The notes beneath the pieces are model-generated. The model made no database searches. It saw only the letters and a list, made by a program, of their open reading frames with translations, and was not told the origin of the DNA. A stretch of DNA of 32,933 nucleotides from Lautropia mirabilis (GTDB lineage Bacteria > Pseudomonadota > Gammaproteobacteria > Burkholderiales > Burkholderiaceae_B). Positions 17,385-28,007 of the stretch are shown piece after piece. Numbering within the stretch: position 1 is the stretch's first letter; each line of letters opens with the position of its first letter. A program made the position numbers and the translations under genes. The DNA is taken from contig CAMCOS010000030.1 of assembly GCA_945876565.1 (NCBI GenBank), positions 1 through 32,933 of the forward strand. The letters run 5' to 3'.

Positions 17385-17996
17385 TCACTTTGACTGTAGT
17401 AGCTTGATCACTTTGTCGGTAATGTCGACACGTTCACTCACCGTCACTGCATCTTGCAAAATGAGGTCGTACTGCTCTTTTTCTGCTATCTGCATGATGG
17501 CTGCATTCGCTTCTTCGATGATGATGGCAAACTCTTCATTGCGACGTCGATTAAAGTCTTCCTGAATTTCACGCTGCTTGCGTTGAAGATCAGCGTCGAG
17601 ATTACCTAACTCACGTTGACGCCTATTGCGGTCACTTTCAGCAAGAACAGGTGCATCTTTTTCAAACTGCTGTACTTTCTTACGAAAATCAGCAACCTCT
17701 TTTTGCAAGGCATCGTTGCGTTGATTGAACTCTTTTTCAATCTTGGTTTGAGCGGACTTCGCTGGTCCAGAATCGCTCAAGATGCGTTGCGTGTTCACAA
17801 AGCCAATCTTAAGTGGTGCAGATACGTCTGCGCCATTCTTTTGGGTTTTAGCGGGCGCGGACTGGGCTATCGCATCAGGAGCAACGCAATAAGACACCAA
17901 GGCAATAGAGAGAGTTAAGCCAATCGCCAGTGTGTTCTTTTGTATTGATTTGGCTGCTTTATCAAAAAAACGGCCGGAATTGCGCACTTCGATCAT
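17385..17996 (-). CDS. skp: OmpH/Skp family periplasmic chaperone
   Basis: 203 residues. Skp trimers hold unfolded outer-membrane proteins in the periplasm. There is an N-terminal signal peptide with a long basic n-region, a hydrophobic run LAIGLTLSIALVSYCVA, and probable cleavage near AIAQ. The mature part starts IGFVNTQRIL, followed by long heptad-rich helices with many Lys, Glu, Arg and Gln (about 80-170) that form the tentacle coiled coils. It ends DITDKVIKLLQ. An AAAGGTGG ribosome site precedes the ATG. It lies 72 bp after bamA, as in most proteobacteria. Confidence 0.93.
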   Translation of the reverse strand: MIEVRNSGRFFDKAAKSIQKNTLAIGLTLSIALVSYCVAPDAIAQSAPAKTQKNGADVSAPLKIGFVNTQRILSDSGPAKSAQTKIEKEFNQRNDALQKEVADFRKKVQQFEKDAPVLAESDRNRRQRELGNLDADLQRKQREIQEDFNRRRNEEFAIIIEEANAAIMQIAEKEQYDLILQDAVTVSERVDITDKVIKLLQSK

Positions 17997-18068
17997 GTTC
18001 TATTACCACCTTTGATTGTAATGACTATCTTCTTTACACACCGTGTTGCATCTTAAAGGTGCGGTTCT

Positions 18069-20411
18069 CTAGAATGCGGTACCAATTTGGAACTGAAATA
18101 CTTGCGTTTGGTCGCCAGGCTTGGAATTCAATGCTTTCGCATAAACAAGCTGCAATGGGCCCATGGGTGATAACCAAGAAAGACCAAAACCAGTAGAGTA
18201 ACGCAGATCACCTAAATCGATGGTATCAGAGAAGTTGCCCGCACCGGTTCCATAAACCTGACCAGCGTCACCAAAGACAAATAGCCTCAGAGATTTGTCA
18301 CGACCAGACCCCGGCACTGGGAAAAAGAACTGAACGTTACCAACCACCCGACGGGAACCGCCAAGAAACGTGTCTGTCACGGGGTCCCTGGGTCCCAACG
18401 AATTACCCACATAACCTCTCACCGTACCAATACCGCCCGCATACACATCCTTGATGACGGGGAACGGATTGTTGGTGCCATACACATCACCGTAATCAAA
18501 TAAAGCGTTAAAGGCCAATGTGTAGTCGCGACCGATGGGCATGAAGTGCTGGTGCTGCGCACTGAGCATGTAATACTTCAGCGAAACCGTACCGACGGTG
18601 GCACTTAACCGAGAAAACGATCCTTTGGTTGGGTTAATGACGCTATCCCTTGTATCTTTAGACCAACCGGCGCTAAGCAGTGGTGTATTCGTCTCACCCC
18701 CGTAATCGTTCACGAACTGCTCATAAGCTAAAGGCGAGTTGTCGTACAAAGCTAGCGTGTTGTGTTCAAAATTAACGCCAAGCGAAACTCGGTCGAATTC
18801 CGATATTGGAACACCGAAATTAAGTCCAGCACCGGCTGACTTGACCTCATAGTTACCTGAGTTGCCCAGACTTGGTGTGACTGTGCGGTAGTACACGGAG
18901 GTCGTTCGGCTGACGCCATCAAGCGTCCAAAACGGATCCGTGTGGCTGATCACAAAGGTTCTAGCGTCTTGGCTGGTGTTGAAATTAAAGTCGAGCTCAG
19001 TGCCACTACCAAACACGTTCTTTTCAGAAATACCAGCACTCAGGATCACGCCATCGGTCTGACCGTAGCCAATACCGAGATTGATGGCGCCTGTCTGTCG
19101 CTCCTTGACCTTAATGTTGACATCGACCTGGTCAACAGAGCCCGCAACTGGCTCTGTGGTCACATCCACTTCCTGAAAATACCCTAAACGTTCTAGCCTA
19201 TCCTTGGACAACTTAATGGCACCACCGTCGTACCAAGCCGCCTCGAGCTGTCTAACCTCGCGTCTGGCGACCGAATCTCGGGTGCGCTCGTTGCCGGTAA
19301 TTTCGACTTTGCGAACATAGACACGACGGCTGGGGTCCACAAAGAAAGTCAATGCAACGGTCTGATTCTCCCGGTCAAGAACGGGGTTCGGGTTCACATT
19401 CGCAAATGCATAGCCCAGATCGCCAAGATAACTTTTGATTGAAATCGAAGTTTCGTTTGCCTTGGCGCCCGAAAAAGTTTCACCAGCCTTAATTGCGACT
19501 AAACGCTCAATTTCAGCGTTCAGACTCAACAAGTTGCCGGCGAGCTGAACGCTCGACACTGTATAGGGCTTTCCTTCAGATATCGTGATCGTAATAAAGA
19601 TGCCCTGTCGATCAGGCGAGATGGTCACCTGAGGTGTTTCCATGGAGAACTCAAGGTAGCCGCGATCCAAATAAAAGGACCGGATTGATTCCATGTCCGC
19701 TTCAAGTTTTTCTCTTGAGTACTTGTCAGTATCGGTGTACCAAGTCAAATAGCCTGAGGTAGTCAACTGCATCAAATCCAGCAGGTCACCCTCTGAAAAC
19801 GCTTGGTTACCGATGATGCGGATTTCCTTGATCTTGGCAACTGAACCTTCAAAGACATCAAAATTGACCCCCACCCGATTGCGGGGTAAAGGCGTGGTAG
19901 TGGCTGTAATCTCGACACCATATTTTGCTTTGCTCAGGTATTGCTGTTTGAGCTCAAATTCGGCTTGTTCGAGCATCGCTTGATCAAAAACCCGTCCTTC
20001 TGCAAAACCGACTTGCTGAAACGCCTCGAGGATCTGTTTGCTCTCAAACTCACGCATACCAGTAAAGGAAATTGAGGCAATAACCGGACGTTCTTGAACG
20101 GTGACAACGACGATATCGTTCGCAGTTGAAATTCGAACATCACTAAAAAAACCCGTCGAATACAACTGGCGAATGATGTCAGTTGCCATCGCCTCAGTAA
20201 ACGTGTCGCCAACCTTGATTGGAATGTAGGCAAAGACCGTGCCCGCCTCGGTGCGCTGAATCCCGTCGACCCGAATGTCCTTGACCTTGAAAGGCGTAAA
20301 TGCAGCGGCAAGTGAAGGCAGACCAATCGCTAGGACCATCAAGAAAACAAGTAACAAGTACTTGAATTTCAAGCTGTTTCTGACTGACAACTCCGACTGA
20401 CTCGCAAGCAT
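18069..20411 (-). CDS. bamA: Outer-membrane protein assembly factor BamA
   Basis: 780 residues. This Omp85 protein folds and inserts beta-barrel proteins into the outer membrane. The signal peptide ends near SLAAA/FTPFKVKDIRVDGIQR, which opens the first of five POTRA domains (to about residue 430). A 16-strand barrel follows, with the conserved VRGY of strand-loop 6 in GTVRGYVGNSLGPRD, and the last strand ends in aromatic Phe (FQFQIGTAF), the barrel-assembly signal. ATG at 20411 has GGAG ten bases upstream; the TTG at 20420 lies too close to that site. It is flanked by rseP and skp, the canonical order. Confidence 0.97.
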   Translation of the reverse strand: MLASQSELSVRNSLKFKYLLLVFLMVLAIGLPSLAAAFTPFKVKDIRVDGIQRTEAGTVFAYIPIKVGDTFTEAMATDIIRQLYSTGFFSDVRISTANDIVVVTVQERPVIASISFTGMREFESKQILEAFQQVGFAEGRVFDQAMLEQAEFELKQQYLSKAKYGVEITATTTPLPRNRVGVNFDVFEGSVAKIKEIRIIGNQAFSEGDLLDLMQLTTSGYLTWYTDTDKYSREKLEADMESIRSFYLDRGYLEFSMETPQVTISPDRQGIFITITISEGKPYTVSSVQLAGNLLSLNAEIERLVAIKAGETFSGAKANETSISIKSYLGDLGYAFANVNPNPVLDRENQTVALTFFVDPSRRVYVRKVEITGNERTRDSVARREVRQLEAAWYDGGAIKLSKDRLERLGYFQEVDVTTEPVAGSVDQVDVNIKVKERQTGAINLGIGYGQTDGVILSAGISEKNVFGSGTELDFNFNTSQDARTFVISHTDPFWTLDGVSRTTSVYYRTVTPSLGNSGNYEVKSAGAGLNFGVPISEFDRVSLGVNFEHNTLALYDNSPLAYEQFVNDYGGETNTPLLSAGWSKDTRDSVINPTKGSFSRLSATVGTVSLKYYMLSAQHQHFMPIGRDYTLAFNALFDYGDVYGTNNPFPVIKDVYAGGIGTVRGYVGNSLGPRDPVTDTFLGGSRRVVGNVQFFFPVPGSGRDKSLRLFVFGDAGQVYGTGAGNFSDTIDLGDLRYSTGFGLSWLSPMGPLQLVYAKALNSKPGDQTQVFQFQIGTAF

Positions 20412-20485
20412 AAAAAACAATCTCCAGTGACAGGTGTCAAACTCAAGTTGACATCTGAATCCTTACATTTTACGAGACAACGGCG

Positions 20486-21814
20486 TTAACTCAAAAGACG
20501 CGTTACATCGTTGAAAATAGCCAGCGTCATCAGACCAGCCAGCATCACAACCCCGACCCGCTGGCCAAGCGCAATCCAACGTTCTGGGGTCGGCTTGCCT
20601 CTGATCATTTCCAAGGTGTAGTACATGAGGTGCCCGCCGTCCAGCATTGGCACAGGCAATAGGTTAAGCACGCCGACACTCACGCTGACCAAGGCCAAGA
20701 AGGCTAAGTAGGCGGTGAGTCCAATTTCGGCGGTTTGCCCAGCGTAATCCGCAATGGTGACCGGTCCACTGATGTTTTTCCAGGAAACCGCACCCGTAAT
20801 CATGCTGCCGAGCATTTTCAAGGAGAACCAAGCAGTTTCAGCTGTGCGCGTCACGCCATGCCACATGCTTTGTACAAACCCATGCTCAACGGCGACCATT
20901 GGAACTTGATTAGCCAAGCCAACCCCGATTCGGCCGACCAAGGTGCCAGACGGTCCATCGACCGCTGAAGGCGTGACAGCGACAGAAACAGGCACGCCTT
21001 GACGCTCTACGGTCATGTTGAGCACTCGATCAGGATTCGCTTGGACAGTCTGAATGAGCGCACTGGTACTTTTGACGGGCTCCCCATTGATTGCAAGAAC
21101 CACATCACCATTGAGCAGACCTGCGCGCTGACCAGCGCTATCATCCTGAATGTTTGTGATCAAGGTCTTACCAGGCTCAAGCATCAAACCCGCGAGTGCC
21201 AGGGCATCAACCTCAGGCTGCGGATCGCTGGCTGGAAAGAGAACAGAATGTAACGACTCCCGCCCGAACCGATCAACCGTCAGCTTAACCTCACCGCCGT
21301 GCACCATGTCATCGAGCATTTGCCAGCGAGCCTGGTTCCATGACTCAATCGGTTTGCCGTTTACAGCAACAATCCGGTCGCCAGCCACGACACCGGCATT
21401 CGCAGCCACGGTGCCAACTGCGGGCTGAGCAAGAATGGGCGCTGGCTCCTGGGTGCCAATTAGTCCTAAGCCAGCATATAAAACGGCAGCCAGGATGAAA
21501 TTGGCAATGGGTCCCGCGCTAACAATAAAAAAACGATTACCGACCGGCTGTTGACTGAACGCTTGCCTGCTTTCTTGCTCGCTCGCGCCAGGTGCTGGAT
21601 CGTCTTGCATCTTGACATATCCGCCCAGCGGAATACCAGCCAACACCCACTCTGTGCCGTTTCGATCGACGCGCTTGAACAGAGGCTTACCAAATCCGAC
21701 CGAAAACCTTAGAACCTTGACGCCGCAGCGTCGGGCAGCCCAATAATGACCGTACTCATGGAAGGTAATGATGATGCCCAGAGCAACAATGAACGCGATG
21801 ATGGTTGTTAGCAT
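20486..21814 (-). CDS. rseP: RseP site-2 intramembrane protease
   Basis: 442 residues. This inner-membrane zinc metalloprotease cuts anti-sigma-E RseA and leftover signal peptides. The HExxH zinc site is H19-E20-x-x-H23 in the first helix. Two periplasmic PDZ domains follow ([17 protein letters not shown] and [18 protein letters not shown]). The third zinc ligand is in [14 protein letters not shown] in a late transmembrane helix, and a final helix closes the protein. ATG at 21814 overlaps the dxr stop by 7 bp and puts the first helix at the N-terminus. Upstream of bamA, it links envelope stress sensing to barrel assembly. Confidence 0.96.
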   Translation of the reverse strand: MLTTIIAFIVALGIIITFHEYGHYWAARRCGVKVLRFSVGFGKPLFKRVDRNGTEWVLAGIPLGGYVKMQDDPAPGASEQESRQAFSQQPVGNRFFIVSAGPIANFILAAVLYAGLGLIGTQEPAPILAQPAVGTVAANAGVVAGDRIVAVNGKPIESWNQARWQMLDDMVHGGEVKLTVDRFGRESLHSVLFPASDPQPEVDALALAGLMLEPGKTLITNIQDDSAGQRAGLLNGDVVLAINGEPVKSTSALIQTVQANPDRVLNMTVERQGVPVSVAVTPSAVDGPSGTLVGRIGVGLANQVPMVAVEHGFVQSMWHGVTRTAETAWFSLKMLGSMITGAVSWKNISGPVTIADYAGQTAEIGLTAYLAFLALVSVSVGVLNLLPVPMLDGGHLMYYTLEMIRGKPTPERWIALGQRVGVVMLAGLMTLAIFNDVTRLLS

Positions 21815-23037
21815 GGTGAGGCAGCAAAATAAGTCGTGGAACCGCCAGTTTGACGGCAACTGATGGCAAAGGTTCGGGCAGCCTTGTCAAGTTCAAGGAC
21901 ATCTTGCACGCTGTCGACTAAGTTAGTTTTAGTTTTAGCATGCCATTGCAACGTACGCTCAACAATTTTTGCGATATCAAGGTAGCCAATCTCACCCTGT
22001 AGGAACGCTTCAACGGCCACTTCGTTGGCGGCATTTAAGGCAATGCAAGCCGCTTGCCCCTCTCTTAACGCAGCATAAGCCAGCTCAAGGCAGGGGTAAC
22101 GCACAAGATCAACAGCCTCAAACTCGAGCTTCCCGTGCGCGGCCAGGTCCAGCATATCGACCCCTGCGTCGATTCGTGATGGATAGCCAAGTGCGTGAGC
22201 AATTGGCGTCCGCATATCGGGATTTCCAAGCTGAGCGATGACCGAACCATCCGTGTACTTCACCATGGAGTGCACGATACTCTGGGGGTGTATTAGAACC
22301 TCGATCTGCTCGGGCGCCATGGCGAAGAGCCAATGTGCCTCGATCACTTCAAGTCCCTTATTGAGCATGGTGGCTGAATCAACCGAGATCTTTCGCCCCA
22401 TGTCCCAGTTCGGGTGAGCACAGGCTTGCTCAGGCGTGACACCAGCTAGCGCACTCAAGGGGTGACAACGAAAAGGACCGCCAGAAGCAGTCAGAACCAA
22501 ACGCTGCACGCCTGCCTTGCTGACTGCGTGCTTCGTATCGGGGCAAGGCGGCATGCACTGGAAAATAGCATTGTGCTCGCTGTCAATCGGCAGCAATGTC
22601 GCGCCGTTTTCACTCACGGCCTTCATGAGCAAACTGCCTGATGCAACCAAGGACTCCTTGTTTGCCAACAGCACACGCTTGCCCGCACAAGCTGCCGCCA
22701 GTACCGATGGCAGGCCAGCAATACCGACGATGGCAGCCATGACGATGTCGGTACCCTCTTCTGCTGCCGTGTCAACGAGCGCTTGTGAACCAACCCGGAT
22801 CTCAGGCAGCTTGTTCGATGAGCGCCAACTTGCGCGAAACTGCGCTGCAGCATTGTCGTCAGGAACCACAACACACGCCGCATTCGTTTGCTGCGCTGCC
22901 TGTGCGAGTGCAGACATGCGGGTATAACCGCTTAAGGCTTGAACCTTAAATCGATCAGGATGGCGTCTAACCACGTCAATGGTGCTTTGACCAATCGAGC
23001 CCGTTGCACCAAGAATGGCAATCGATTGCTGAGTCAT
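21808..23037 (-). CDS. dxr: 1-deoxy-D-xylulose 5-phosphate reductoisomerase
   Basis: 409 residues. It commits DXP to MEP in non-mevalonate isoprenoid synthesis, using NADPH and a divalent metal. Seen: the NADPH-binding [16 protein letters not shown] at the start, [13 protein letters not shown], the metal and substrate motif [22 protein letters not shown], and [29 protein letters not shown]. Length is slightly above the usual 390-400, with a Ser/Thr-rich end. It overlaps cdsA by 4 bp and rseP by 7 bp. With uppS two genes upstream it feeds the undecaprenyl carrier. Confidence 0.97.
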   Translation of the reverse strand: MTQQSIAILGATGSIGQSTIDVVRRHPDRFKVQALSGYTRMSALAQAAQQTNAACVVVPDDNAAAQFRASWRSSNKLPEIRVGSQALVDTAAEEGTDIVMAAIVGIAGLPSVLAAACAGKRVLLANKESLVASGSLLMKAVSENGATLLPIDSEHNAIFQCMPPCPDTKHAVSKAGVQRLVLTASGGPFRCHPLSALAGVTPEQACAHPNWDMGRKISVDSATMLNKGLEVIEAHWLFAMAPEQIEVLIHPQSIVHSMVKYTDGSVIAQLGNPDMRTPIAHALGYPSRIDAGVDMLDLAAHGKLEFEAVDLVRYPCLELAYAALREGQAACIALNAANEVAVEAFLQGEIGYLDIAKIVERTLQWHAKTKTNLVDSVQDVLELDKAARTFAISCRQTGGSTTYFAASPC

Positions 23038-23879
23038 CTGAACCAGAAGTCGGAAATGAGGAGATAGGCCACCGGAACCACCGCTACAACAGCGTCAACC
23101 CGATCATAAACACCGCCATGGCCTGGAAGCAAACGACTAGAGTCTTTCACATTGGCCTGACGCTTTAAATACGATTCAAACAGATCACCCATGATCGCTA
23201 GAACGCCGAGCAAAATCGAGCCACACAATAGCCCGACCCATCCCCATGCCTGCTGCAACCAGAACGCATAGCTATTGTCAAACTGTGCGGTAACCAACAT
23301 CCAAATTAATACCCCCGCCAATCCCAACAACGCCCCTTCTCGGGTTTTGCCAGGGCTGATATTGGGAGCAAGCTTGTTCTTGCCAAACTGTTTGCCACCG
23401 AAATAAGCCAATATATCGGCAATCCAAATCACCAGCAAAAGCGACAACAGGCTCCAGGCGCCCTCGTTAATCCAGAATAACGCCAAGGCGCCCCAGGTCG
23501 CATAAAGACAAATGGGCGCAAAGACGCTCCACAGAATAGACTTTGGCTGATGATGGATTTTGGCGGTTAATAACTTTGCAGGGATTGCCGTCAGCCAAAT
23601 GACGCTGCTTAGAACAACGGCAACCTGCAGCAGGGTCAGATCCATGTACTGAGCCTCAAGCCAAACATGCGCTTGCCACAAAGTACCCAAACCTAGCACT
23701 AATCCTAGGGCTGAAGCGATCATTGTTTGACCCGGCAAAGTCAATCGCAACCATTCAAATGCTGTTACGGCGACAGCAACGCTGAAAAAAAACAGCAAAG
23801 GCCAGGGGTTCTCCAAGGCGAGATCAACGGCAAGAATGCCTAGCAGAACAACAGCAGTGATCACGCGCTTGATGAGCAT
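23034..23879 (-). CDS. cdsA: Phosphatidate cytidylyltransferase (CDP-diglyceride synthase)
   Basis: 281 residues, an integral inner-membrane enzyme with about eight hydrophobic helices. It makes CDP-diacylglycerol from phosphatidate and CTP, the branch point for all phospholipids. The family signature is clear near the C-terminus: [21 protein letters not shown] (about 247-267) preceded by [27 protein letters not shown] is also conserved. It starts 2 bp after uppS and overlaps dxr by 4 bp. Confidence 0.96.
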   Translation of the reverse strand: MLIKRVITAVVLLGILAVDLALENPWPLLFFFSVAVAVTAFEWLRLTLPGQTMIASALGLVLGLGTLWQAHVWLEAQYMDLTLLQVAVVLSSVIWLTAIPAKLLTAKIHHQPKSILWSVFAPICLYATWGALALFWINEGAWSLLSLLLVIWIADILAYFGGKQFGKNKLAPNISPGKTREGALLGLAGVLIWMLVTAQFDNSYAFWLQQAWGWVGLLCGSILLGVLAIMGDLFESYLKRQANVKDSSRLLPGHGGVYDRVDAVVAVVPVAYLLISDFWFR

Positions 23880-23881
23880 AG

Positions 23882-24655
23882 TTAGATCGCTGTCTCGGTG
23901 ACAGCTGGGATCTGGGCACTTGTCCGCCCAAAACGCCGTTCACGCTGACGATACCAACTAACAGCCGCTTCCATGTCATGGCGGTCAAACTCAGGCCAGT
24001 ACTTATCGGTGAAATACAGTTCGGTATAGGCCAGCTGCCAGATTAGAAAATTTGAAATTCGCTGCTCACCCCCAGTGCGGATAAACAAGTCAGGCTCTGG
24101 TGCCCAAGCCATGCTGAGGTAGGGGGTAACGGCGTCCTCACTGATTAAGTCCGGATCACTCGCTAAGCTCGGTTGCTCAACCAGCATGCTTTGCATGGCC
24201 TGCAAAATATCCCAACGTCCACCGTAATTCGCGGCGATTGTTAAGTTCAACGCGCTGTTGTGTGCAGTATTGGCCTCAGCGTTTCGAATCATCGCCTGCA
24301 GCTTGGGCTCGAACCGGCTTGTATCGCCAATCACTCGCAGTCGAACCCCATTAATTTTGAGTTCATCAACTTCTCGTTCAAGAGCCTGCACGAATAGACG
24401 CATCAACAGGTTGACTTCGTCACGGGGCCTGCGCCAGTTCTCTGAGCTGAAAGCAAACAGCGTCAGATGGGTCGTGCCAATATCACCAAAATACTTGACG
24501 ACATTGCGTACGGTCTGAACACCCTTGACGTGTCCCGCCGTGCGGGGCAAATGCCGCTTGGTAGCCCAGCGGCCATTGCCATCCATGATGATCGCCACAT
24601 GCGCCGGCACAGCTGACACCTCTGGAACCTGCTGGGTCGAGCTAATGATTTTCAA
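23882..24655 (-). CDS. uppS: Undecaprenyl diphosphate synthase
   Basis: 257 residues from a TTG start. It adds eight isopentenyl units to farnesyl-PP to make the C55 carrier lipid for peptidoglycan and LPS. Catalytic D25 lies in [11 protein letters not shown]; the family also shows HxxG in [22 protein letters not shown], and [29 protein letters not shown]. No ATG precedes the active site. TTG at 24655 has AGGA 7 bases upstream and gives a normal N-terminus with D25 (D26 in E. coli). A second TTG at 24685 would add ten residues. It lies 60 bp after frr. Confidence 0.93.
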   Translation of the reverse strand: MKIISSTQQVPEVSAVPAHVAIIMDGNGRWATKRHLPRTAGHVKGVQTVRNVVKYFGDIGTTHLTLFAFSSENWRRPRDEVNLLMRLFVQALEREVDELKINGVRLRVIGDTSRFEPKLQAMIRNAEANTAHNSALNLTIAANYGGRWDILQAMQSMLVEQPSLASDPDLISEDAVTPYLSMAWAPEPDLFIRTGGEQRISNFLIWQLAYTELYFTDKYWPEFDRHDMEAAVSWYRQRERRFGRTSAQIPAVTETAI

Positions 24656-24715
24656 TTTGCCATCCTGTAGGGAGCGGCTGGGCAACCTTGATGGCCTGCC
24701 CGCACGCCTCGAGCA

Positions 24716-25279
24716 CTAGACCTTCATAACCTCTGCTTCTTTCTGGGTGACAAATTTCTCGATGTCGGCCACAAATTGATCGGTTAACTTCTGGATCGAA
24801 TCTTGCGCGCGGCGCTCATCATCCTCTGATATTTCCTTGTCTTTGACCAGTTTGCGCAAACCGTCATTTGCATCACGGCGCAAATTGCGAATAGCAACCT
24901 TTGCATCCTCACCCTCGCCTCGCACAACTTTGGTGAGTTCACGACGACGATCTTCGGTCAACGCAGGCATCGGGACGCGAATCGAGTCTCCCATCGCCTG
25001 GGGATTGAGGCCTAGATCAGAGTCGCGGATCGCTTTCTCCACAACAGACGCCATATTTTTTTCCCAGACCTGCACTGTCAAAGTACGAGCATCGAGCAAG
25101 TTCACATTGGCAACCTGCGACAACGGAGCCATTGCGCCATAGTATTCAACTTCAATGTGATCTAACAAACCCGTATGTGCACGGCCAGTTCTAATCTTGG
25201 ACAGCGTTGTTTGAAACGACTCCAACGATTTTTTCATTTTGTTTTCGGTACTCGACCGAATGTCTTGAATACTCATCAT
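24716..25279 (-). CDS. frr: Ribosome recycling factor
   Basis: 187 residues (186 if the second ATG is used). With EF-G it splits the post-termination ribosome. The two-domain protein shows [19 protein letters not shown] in the first long helix and [15 protein letters not shown] in the beta domain. [16 protein letters not shown] and [30 protein letters not shown] are also present. AGGAG lies 5 bases before the first and 8 before the second ATG. It follows pyrH by 16 bp, the standard pairing. Confidence 0.97.
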   Translation of the reverse strand: MMSIQDIRSSTENKMKKSLESFQTTLSKIRTGRAHTGLLDHIEVEYYGAMAPLSQVANVNLLDARTLTVQVWEKNMASVVEKAIRDSDLGLNPQAMGDSIRVPMPALTEDRRRELTKVVRGEGEDAKVAIRNLRRDANDGLRKLVKDKEISEDDERRAQDSIQKLTDQFVADIEKFVTQKEAEVMKV

Positions 25280-25295
25280 TCGTACTCCTAAAAAT

Positions 25296-26012
25296 CTAGA
25301 CGTGCACTAAGGTGCCTTCGTCTTCGCCATTGACGGCGCGCGCAAGCGCACCGGTCTTGTTGATAGAAAACACCCGTATCGGGAGTTTTTGATCGCGACA
25401 TAGTGCGAAGGCAGTTGCATCCATCACCTCGAGCCGACGGGAGATTACCTCGTCGAAACTGATGCGGCTGTATCTTTGTGCTAGTGGATCTTTGTTCGGA
25501 TCGGCACTGTAAATGCCGTCAACTTTGGTGGCCTTGAGCACAATTTCGGCACCAACCTCAGCACCTCTTAATGCGGCGGCCGTGTCAGTTGTAAAAAAGG
25601 GATTGCCAGTGCCTGCAGCAAAAATCACAACCTTGCCTTCTTCCAGATAGCGCAGAGCTTTGGGGCGGATGTAAGGCTCAACCACCTGCTCAATATTCAA
25701 AGCAGACTGAACTCTGGCATCCACGCCCAGGTGTTTGAGCGCATCTTGCAGGGCTAGCGCGTTCATGACGGTGGCCATCATGCCCATGTAGTCTGCCGTT
25801 GCTCGATCCATACCTTGGGCACCTGGCGCCACCCCTCGGAAAATATTGCCACCACCGATTACCACCGCTAGTTGCACACCTTTTAGAGCAACATCCCGAA
25901 CCTCTTCGGTCATGCGCACAATGGTGCTGCGATTAATGCCATAAGCATCCTCGCCCATCAAGGCTTCCCCGGATAATTTCAGCAATACACGTTGATGGCG
26001 TTGGGCAGACAT
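25296..26012 (-). CDS. pyrH: Uridylate kinase
   Basis: 238 residues of the amino-acid-kinase fold. It makes UDP from UMP with ATP and is commonly activated by GTP and inhibited by UTP. Conserved blocks are [61 protein letters not shown] and [19 protein letters not shown] site lies 8 bases before the ATG. It is the first gene after the terminator that closes rpsB-tsf, so it probably has its own promoter in the 187-bp spacer as well as any read-through. Confidence 0.97.
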   Translation of the reverse strand: MSAQRHQRVLLKLSGEALMGEDAYGINRSTIVRMTEEVRDVALKGVQLAVVIGGGNIFRGVAPGAQGMDRATADYMGMMATVMNALALQDALKHLGVDARVQSALNIEQVVEPYIRPKALRYLEEGKVVIFAAGTGNPFFTTDTAAALRGAEVGAEIVLKATKVDGIYSADPNKDPLAQRYSRISFDEVISRRLEVMDATAFALCRDQKLPIRVFSINKTGALARAVNGEDEGTLVHV

Positions 26013-26122
26013 GGAAGAACCTCAGCAGTAGCAAAACCAACTATTTGGGCTAGCGCAAGTTTAGCCGATTCGGACTGCACAGATACCGATCGAATCAGGA
26101 AGCTAGAGAGCGCAGCGTGCAC

Positions 26123-26137
26123 GGGTGCTGCGCACCC
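26123..26137. repeat. Second short hairpin in the tsf-pyrH spacer
   Basis: GGGTGC (26123-26128) and GCACCC (26132-26137) form a perfect 6-bp stem around TGC. It abuts the seven-A run that is the T-run of the tsf terminator on the other strand, so on the plus strand it also looks like a stem with a tract next to it. On the minus strand it comes directly after the terminator and may reinforce it. Confidence 0.5.
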
Positions 26138-26178
26138 AAAAAAACGGGCAGATCGGTCGATTCGGACCGTCCACCCGT
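26138..26178 (-). terminator. Intrinsic terminator after tsf
   Basis: Read on the minus strand: ACGGG, then an inner stem CGGTC/GACCG, then CCCGT followed at once by seven T residues (26144-26138). The outer stem is 26174-26178 with 26144-26148; the inner stem is 26165-26169 with 26154-26158. It begins 22 bases beyond the tsf stop and is the clearest rho-independent terminator in the window. Confidence 0.8.
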
Positions 26179-26199
26179 ATGCCGGATTACATCCGAGCT

Positions 26200-27078
26200 T
26201 TAAGCCGATGCAGCTGCAGCAGCAGCCACTTCAGCGGCAAAATCCGTGACTTTCTTTTCGATCCCTTCGCCGACAACAAAGAGTTCAAACTGATTAACAG
26301 CTGCGCCCTGCTCTTTGAGCATCTGGCTGACCGTTTGCTTGTCGTTTTTGACAAAAGGCTGTGACAGCAAGGCAACCTCTTTCAAATACTTCTGCACGGC
26401 ACCTTCAACCATTTTCTCGACGATTTCAGCAGGCTTACCTGACTCAGCAGCTTTCTGACGCGCCACTGAGCGCTCTGTCTCTTTGTCTGTCTCAGGCACA
26501 CCCGTTTCATCAATCGCTTTGGGCTTGGTTGCGGCAATATGCATCGCCACATCCTTACCCACTTCATCGGCGCCGGTGAAGTCGAGCAAAACACCAATCT
26601 TGCCGCTGTGAACGTAGCTAGCTAGTGCGCCATCTGTCGCAAATCGCTTAAACCGACGAATACTCATGTTCTCGCCAATCTTGCCCACCAATGCGGTACG
26701 GGTTGTCTCAACCGTACCCTCACCCATTGGCAAGGATGACAAGGCAGCAACATCAGCCGGTGAGTGCGCAATCACCAGATCGGCGATTTGTTGAACAAAG
26801 CCAATAAAGTCATCATTTTTTGCCACAAAGTCGGTTTCGCAATTCACTTCAACAATTGCACCGGTTTTGCCATTGTTGGCAATGCTCACGCCAATCAGGC
26901 CTTCAGCCGTTACGCGCGCGGCTGCTTTGCTTGCCTTGCTGCCGAGTTTGACACGCAGTACCTCTTCGGCCTTGTTCATGTCACCGTTGGCTTCTGTCAA
27001 GGCTTTCTTGCATTCCATCATGGGTGCATCGGTTTTTTCACGCAATGCTTTAACCATTGCGGCGGTAATTTCAGCCAT
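26200..27078 (-). CDS. tsf: Elongation factor Ts
   Basis: 292 residues. It is the nucleotide exchange factor that regenerates EF-Tu-GTP. An N-terminal UBA-like helix domain shows [49 protein letters not shown] carries the conserved TDFV that contacts EF-Tu. [14 protein letters not shown] lies in the C-terminal part, and the tail is alanine-rich. It follows rpsB after a structured 173-bp spacer and ends at a strong intrinsic terminator, so rpsB-tsf probably form their own transcript. Confidence 0.97.
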   Translation of the reverse strand: MAEITAAMVKALREKTDAPMMECKKALTEANGDMNKAEEVLRVKLGSKASKAAARVTAEGLIGVSIANNGKTGAIVEVNCETDFVAKNDDFIGFVQQIADLVIAHSPADVAALSSLPMGEGTVETTRTALVGKIGENMSIRRFKRFATDGALASYVHSGKIGVLLDFTGADEVGKDVAMHIAATKPKAIDETGVPETDKETERSVARQKAAESGKPAEIVEKMVEGAVQKYLKEVALLSQPFVKNDKQTVSQMLKEQGAAVNQFELFVVGEGIEKKVTDFAAEVAAAAAASA

Positions 27079-27193
27079 GTTTGCTCCGTCTGACTACTTA
27101 AATAATTAAACTTGACTTACTGAATCAACGCTGCCTGGCGTCAAGACGCTCCAGCGTATTGATTGAGCAGCAAGCCCTTAAACTACCTGAGCC

Positions 27194-27244
27194 GACCAAG
27201 CCACAACGCTGCCGCTCCTGATGTGCGGACACTGCAGCTTGGTC
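27194..27244 (-). promoter_or_regulatory. Multi-tier hairpin between rpsB and tsf
   Basis: GACCAAGC (27194-27201) and GCTTGGTC (27237-27244) are exact reverse complements. Inside lies a second pair, CCGC (27212-27215) with GCGG (27225-27228). On the minus-strand RNA this starts 7 bases past the rpsB stop. No U-run follows, so an attenuator, partial terminator or processing site fits better than a full stop. A further smaller hairpin, CGCTG/CAGCG, lies at 27129-27156 nearer tsf. Confidence 0.5.
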
Positions 27245-27251
27245 TCTAGGA

Positions 27252-28007
27252 TCACTGAGCAGCAGCGACGTCGTCCTGCAGCTCAACAAACTCTTCGTCA
27301 GCTGCAAGCTCTTGAACCAAGCCACTGACAGCCTGCTCTTTGCCTTCCAAAACGGCGTTGGCCATACCGGCTGCGTAGAGCGCAACTGCCTTGCCTGAGT
27401 CGTCATTGCCAGGCACCACATAGTCAATGCCATCGGGCGAGTGGTTTGTGTCGACCACGGCCACAACAGGTATTCCAAGTGTATGCGCCTCGGCCACAGC
27501 AATCTTGTGATACCCAACATCAATCACAAAAATGGCATCCGGCAAACCGGCCATGTCTTTGATACCACCGATGGACTTACTCAGTTTTTCCAACTCGCGC
27601 TCGAATAGCAGCGCCTCTTTCTTGGACATGCGCTCCAAACCACCTTCGGCCACCACGACTTCCATGTCCTTTAGGCGTTTGATCGAGCTTCTGACCGTTT
27701 TGAAGTTGGTGAGCATGCCACCGAGCCAGCGATTGTTCACGTAAGGCATACCACAGCGTGAGGCCTCAGCCGCAATGATGTCGCGTGCGGCGCGCTTGGT
27801 ACCAACGAACAGCACATTACCGTTCTTGGCAGCGACCGAACGCACGAACTTCAGCGCATCAGCATACTTGGTAACTGTTTGCTCGAGGTTAATGATGTGG
27901 ATTTTGTTGCGATGACCAAAAATGTACGGCGCCATTTTCGGGTTCCAAAAACGGGTTTGGTGACCAAAGTGCACGCCCGCTTCCAACATTTCACGCATGA
28001 GTGACAT
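27252..28007 (-). CDS. rpsB: 30S ribosomal protein S2
   Basis: 251 residues. It binds late to the 30S subunit at the head-body junction and helps recruit S1. The N-terminus [25 protein letters not shown] is highly conserved, with [57 protein letters not shown] and [28 protein letters not shown] strong AGGAGA site sits 6 bases before the ATG. The predicted 5' leader is long (about 235 bases), which would suit autoregulation by S2, known in gammaproteobacteria but only inferred here. Confidence 0.98.
   Translation of the reverse strand: MSLMREMLEAGVHFGHQTRFWNPKMAPYIFGHRNKIHIINLEQTVTKYADALKFVRSVAAKNGNVLFVGTKRAARDIIAAEASRCGMPYVNNRWLGGMLTNFKTVRSSIKRLKDMEVVVAEGGLERMSKKEALLFERELEKLSKSIGGIKDMAGLPDAIFVIDVGYHKIAVAEAHTLGIPVVAVVDTNHSPDGIDYVVPGNDDSGKAVALYAAGMANAVLEGKEQAVSGLVQELAADEEFVELQDDVAAAQ

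Noticed and set aside
18069-21814. Sigma-E promoter upstream of bamA
   Set aside because: The rseP-bamA spacer (20412-20485) was read for a GAACTT-type -35 and TCTGA-type -10 at proper spacing; none was convincing.
12384-28007. The large envelope-translation cluster as a novel system
   Set aside because: The gene order from rpsB to rnhB is a well-known conserved proteobacterial cluster, and every gene carries its usual motifs and length.
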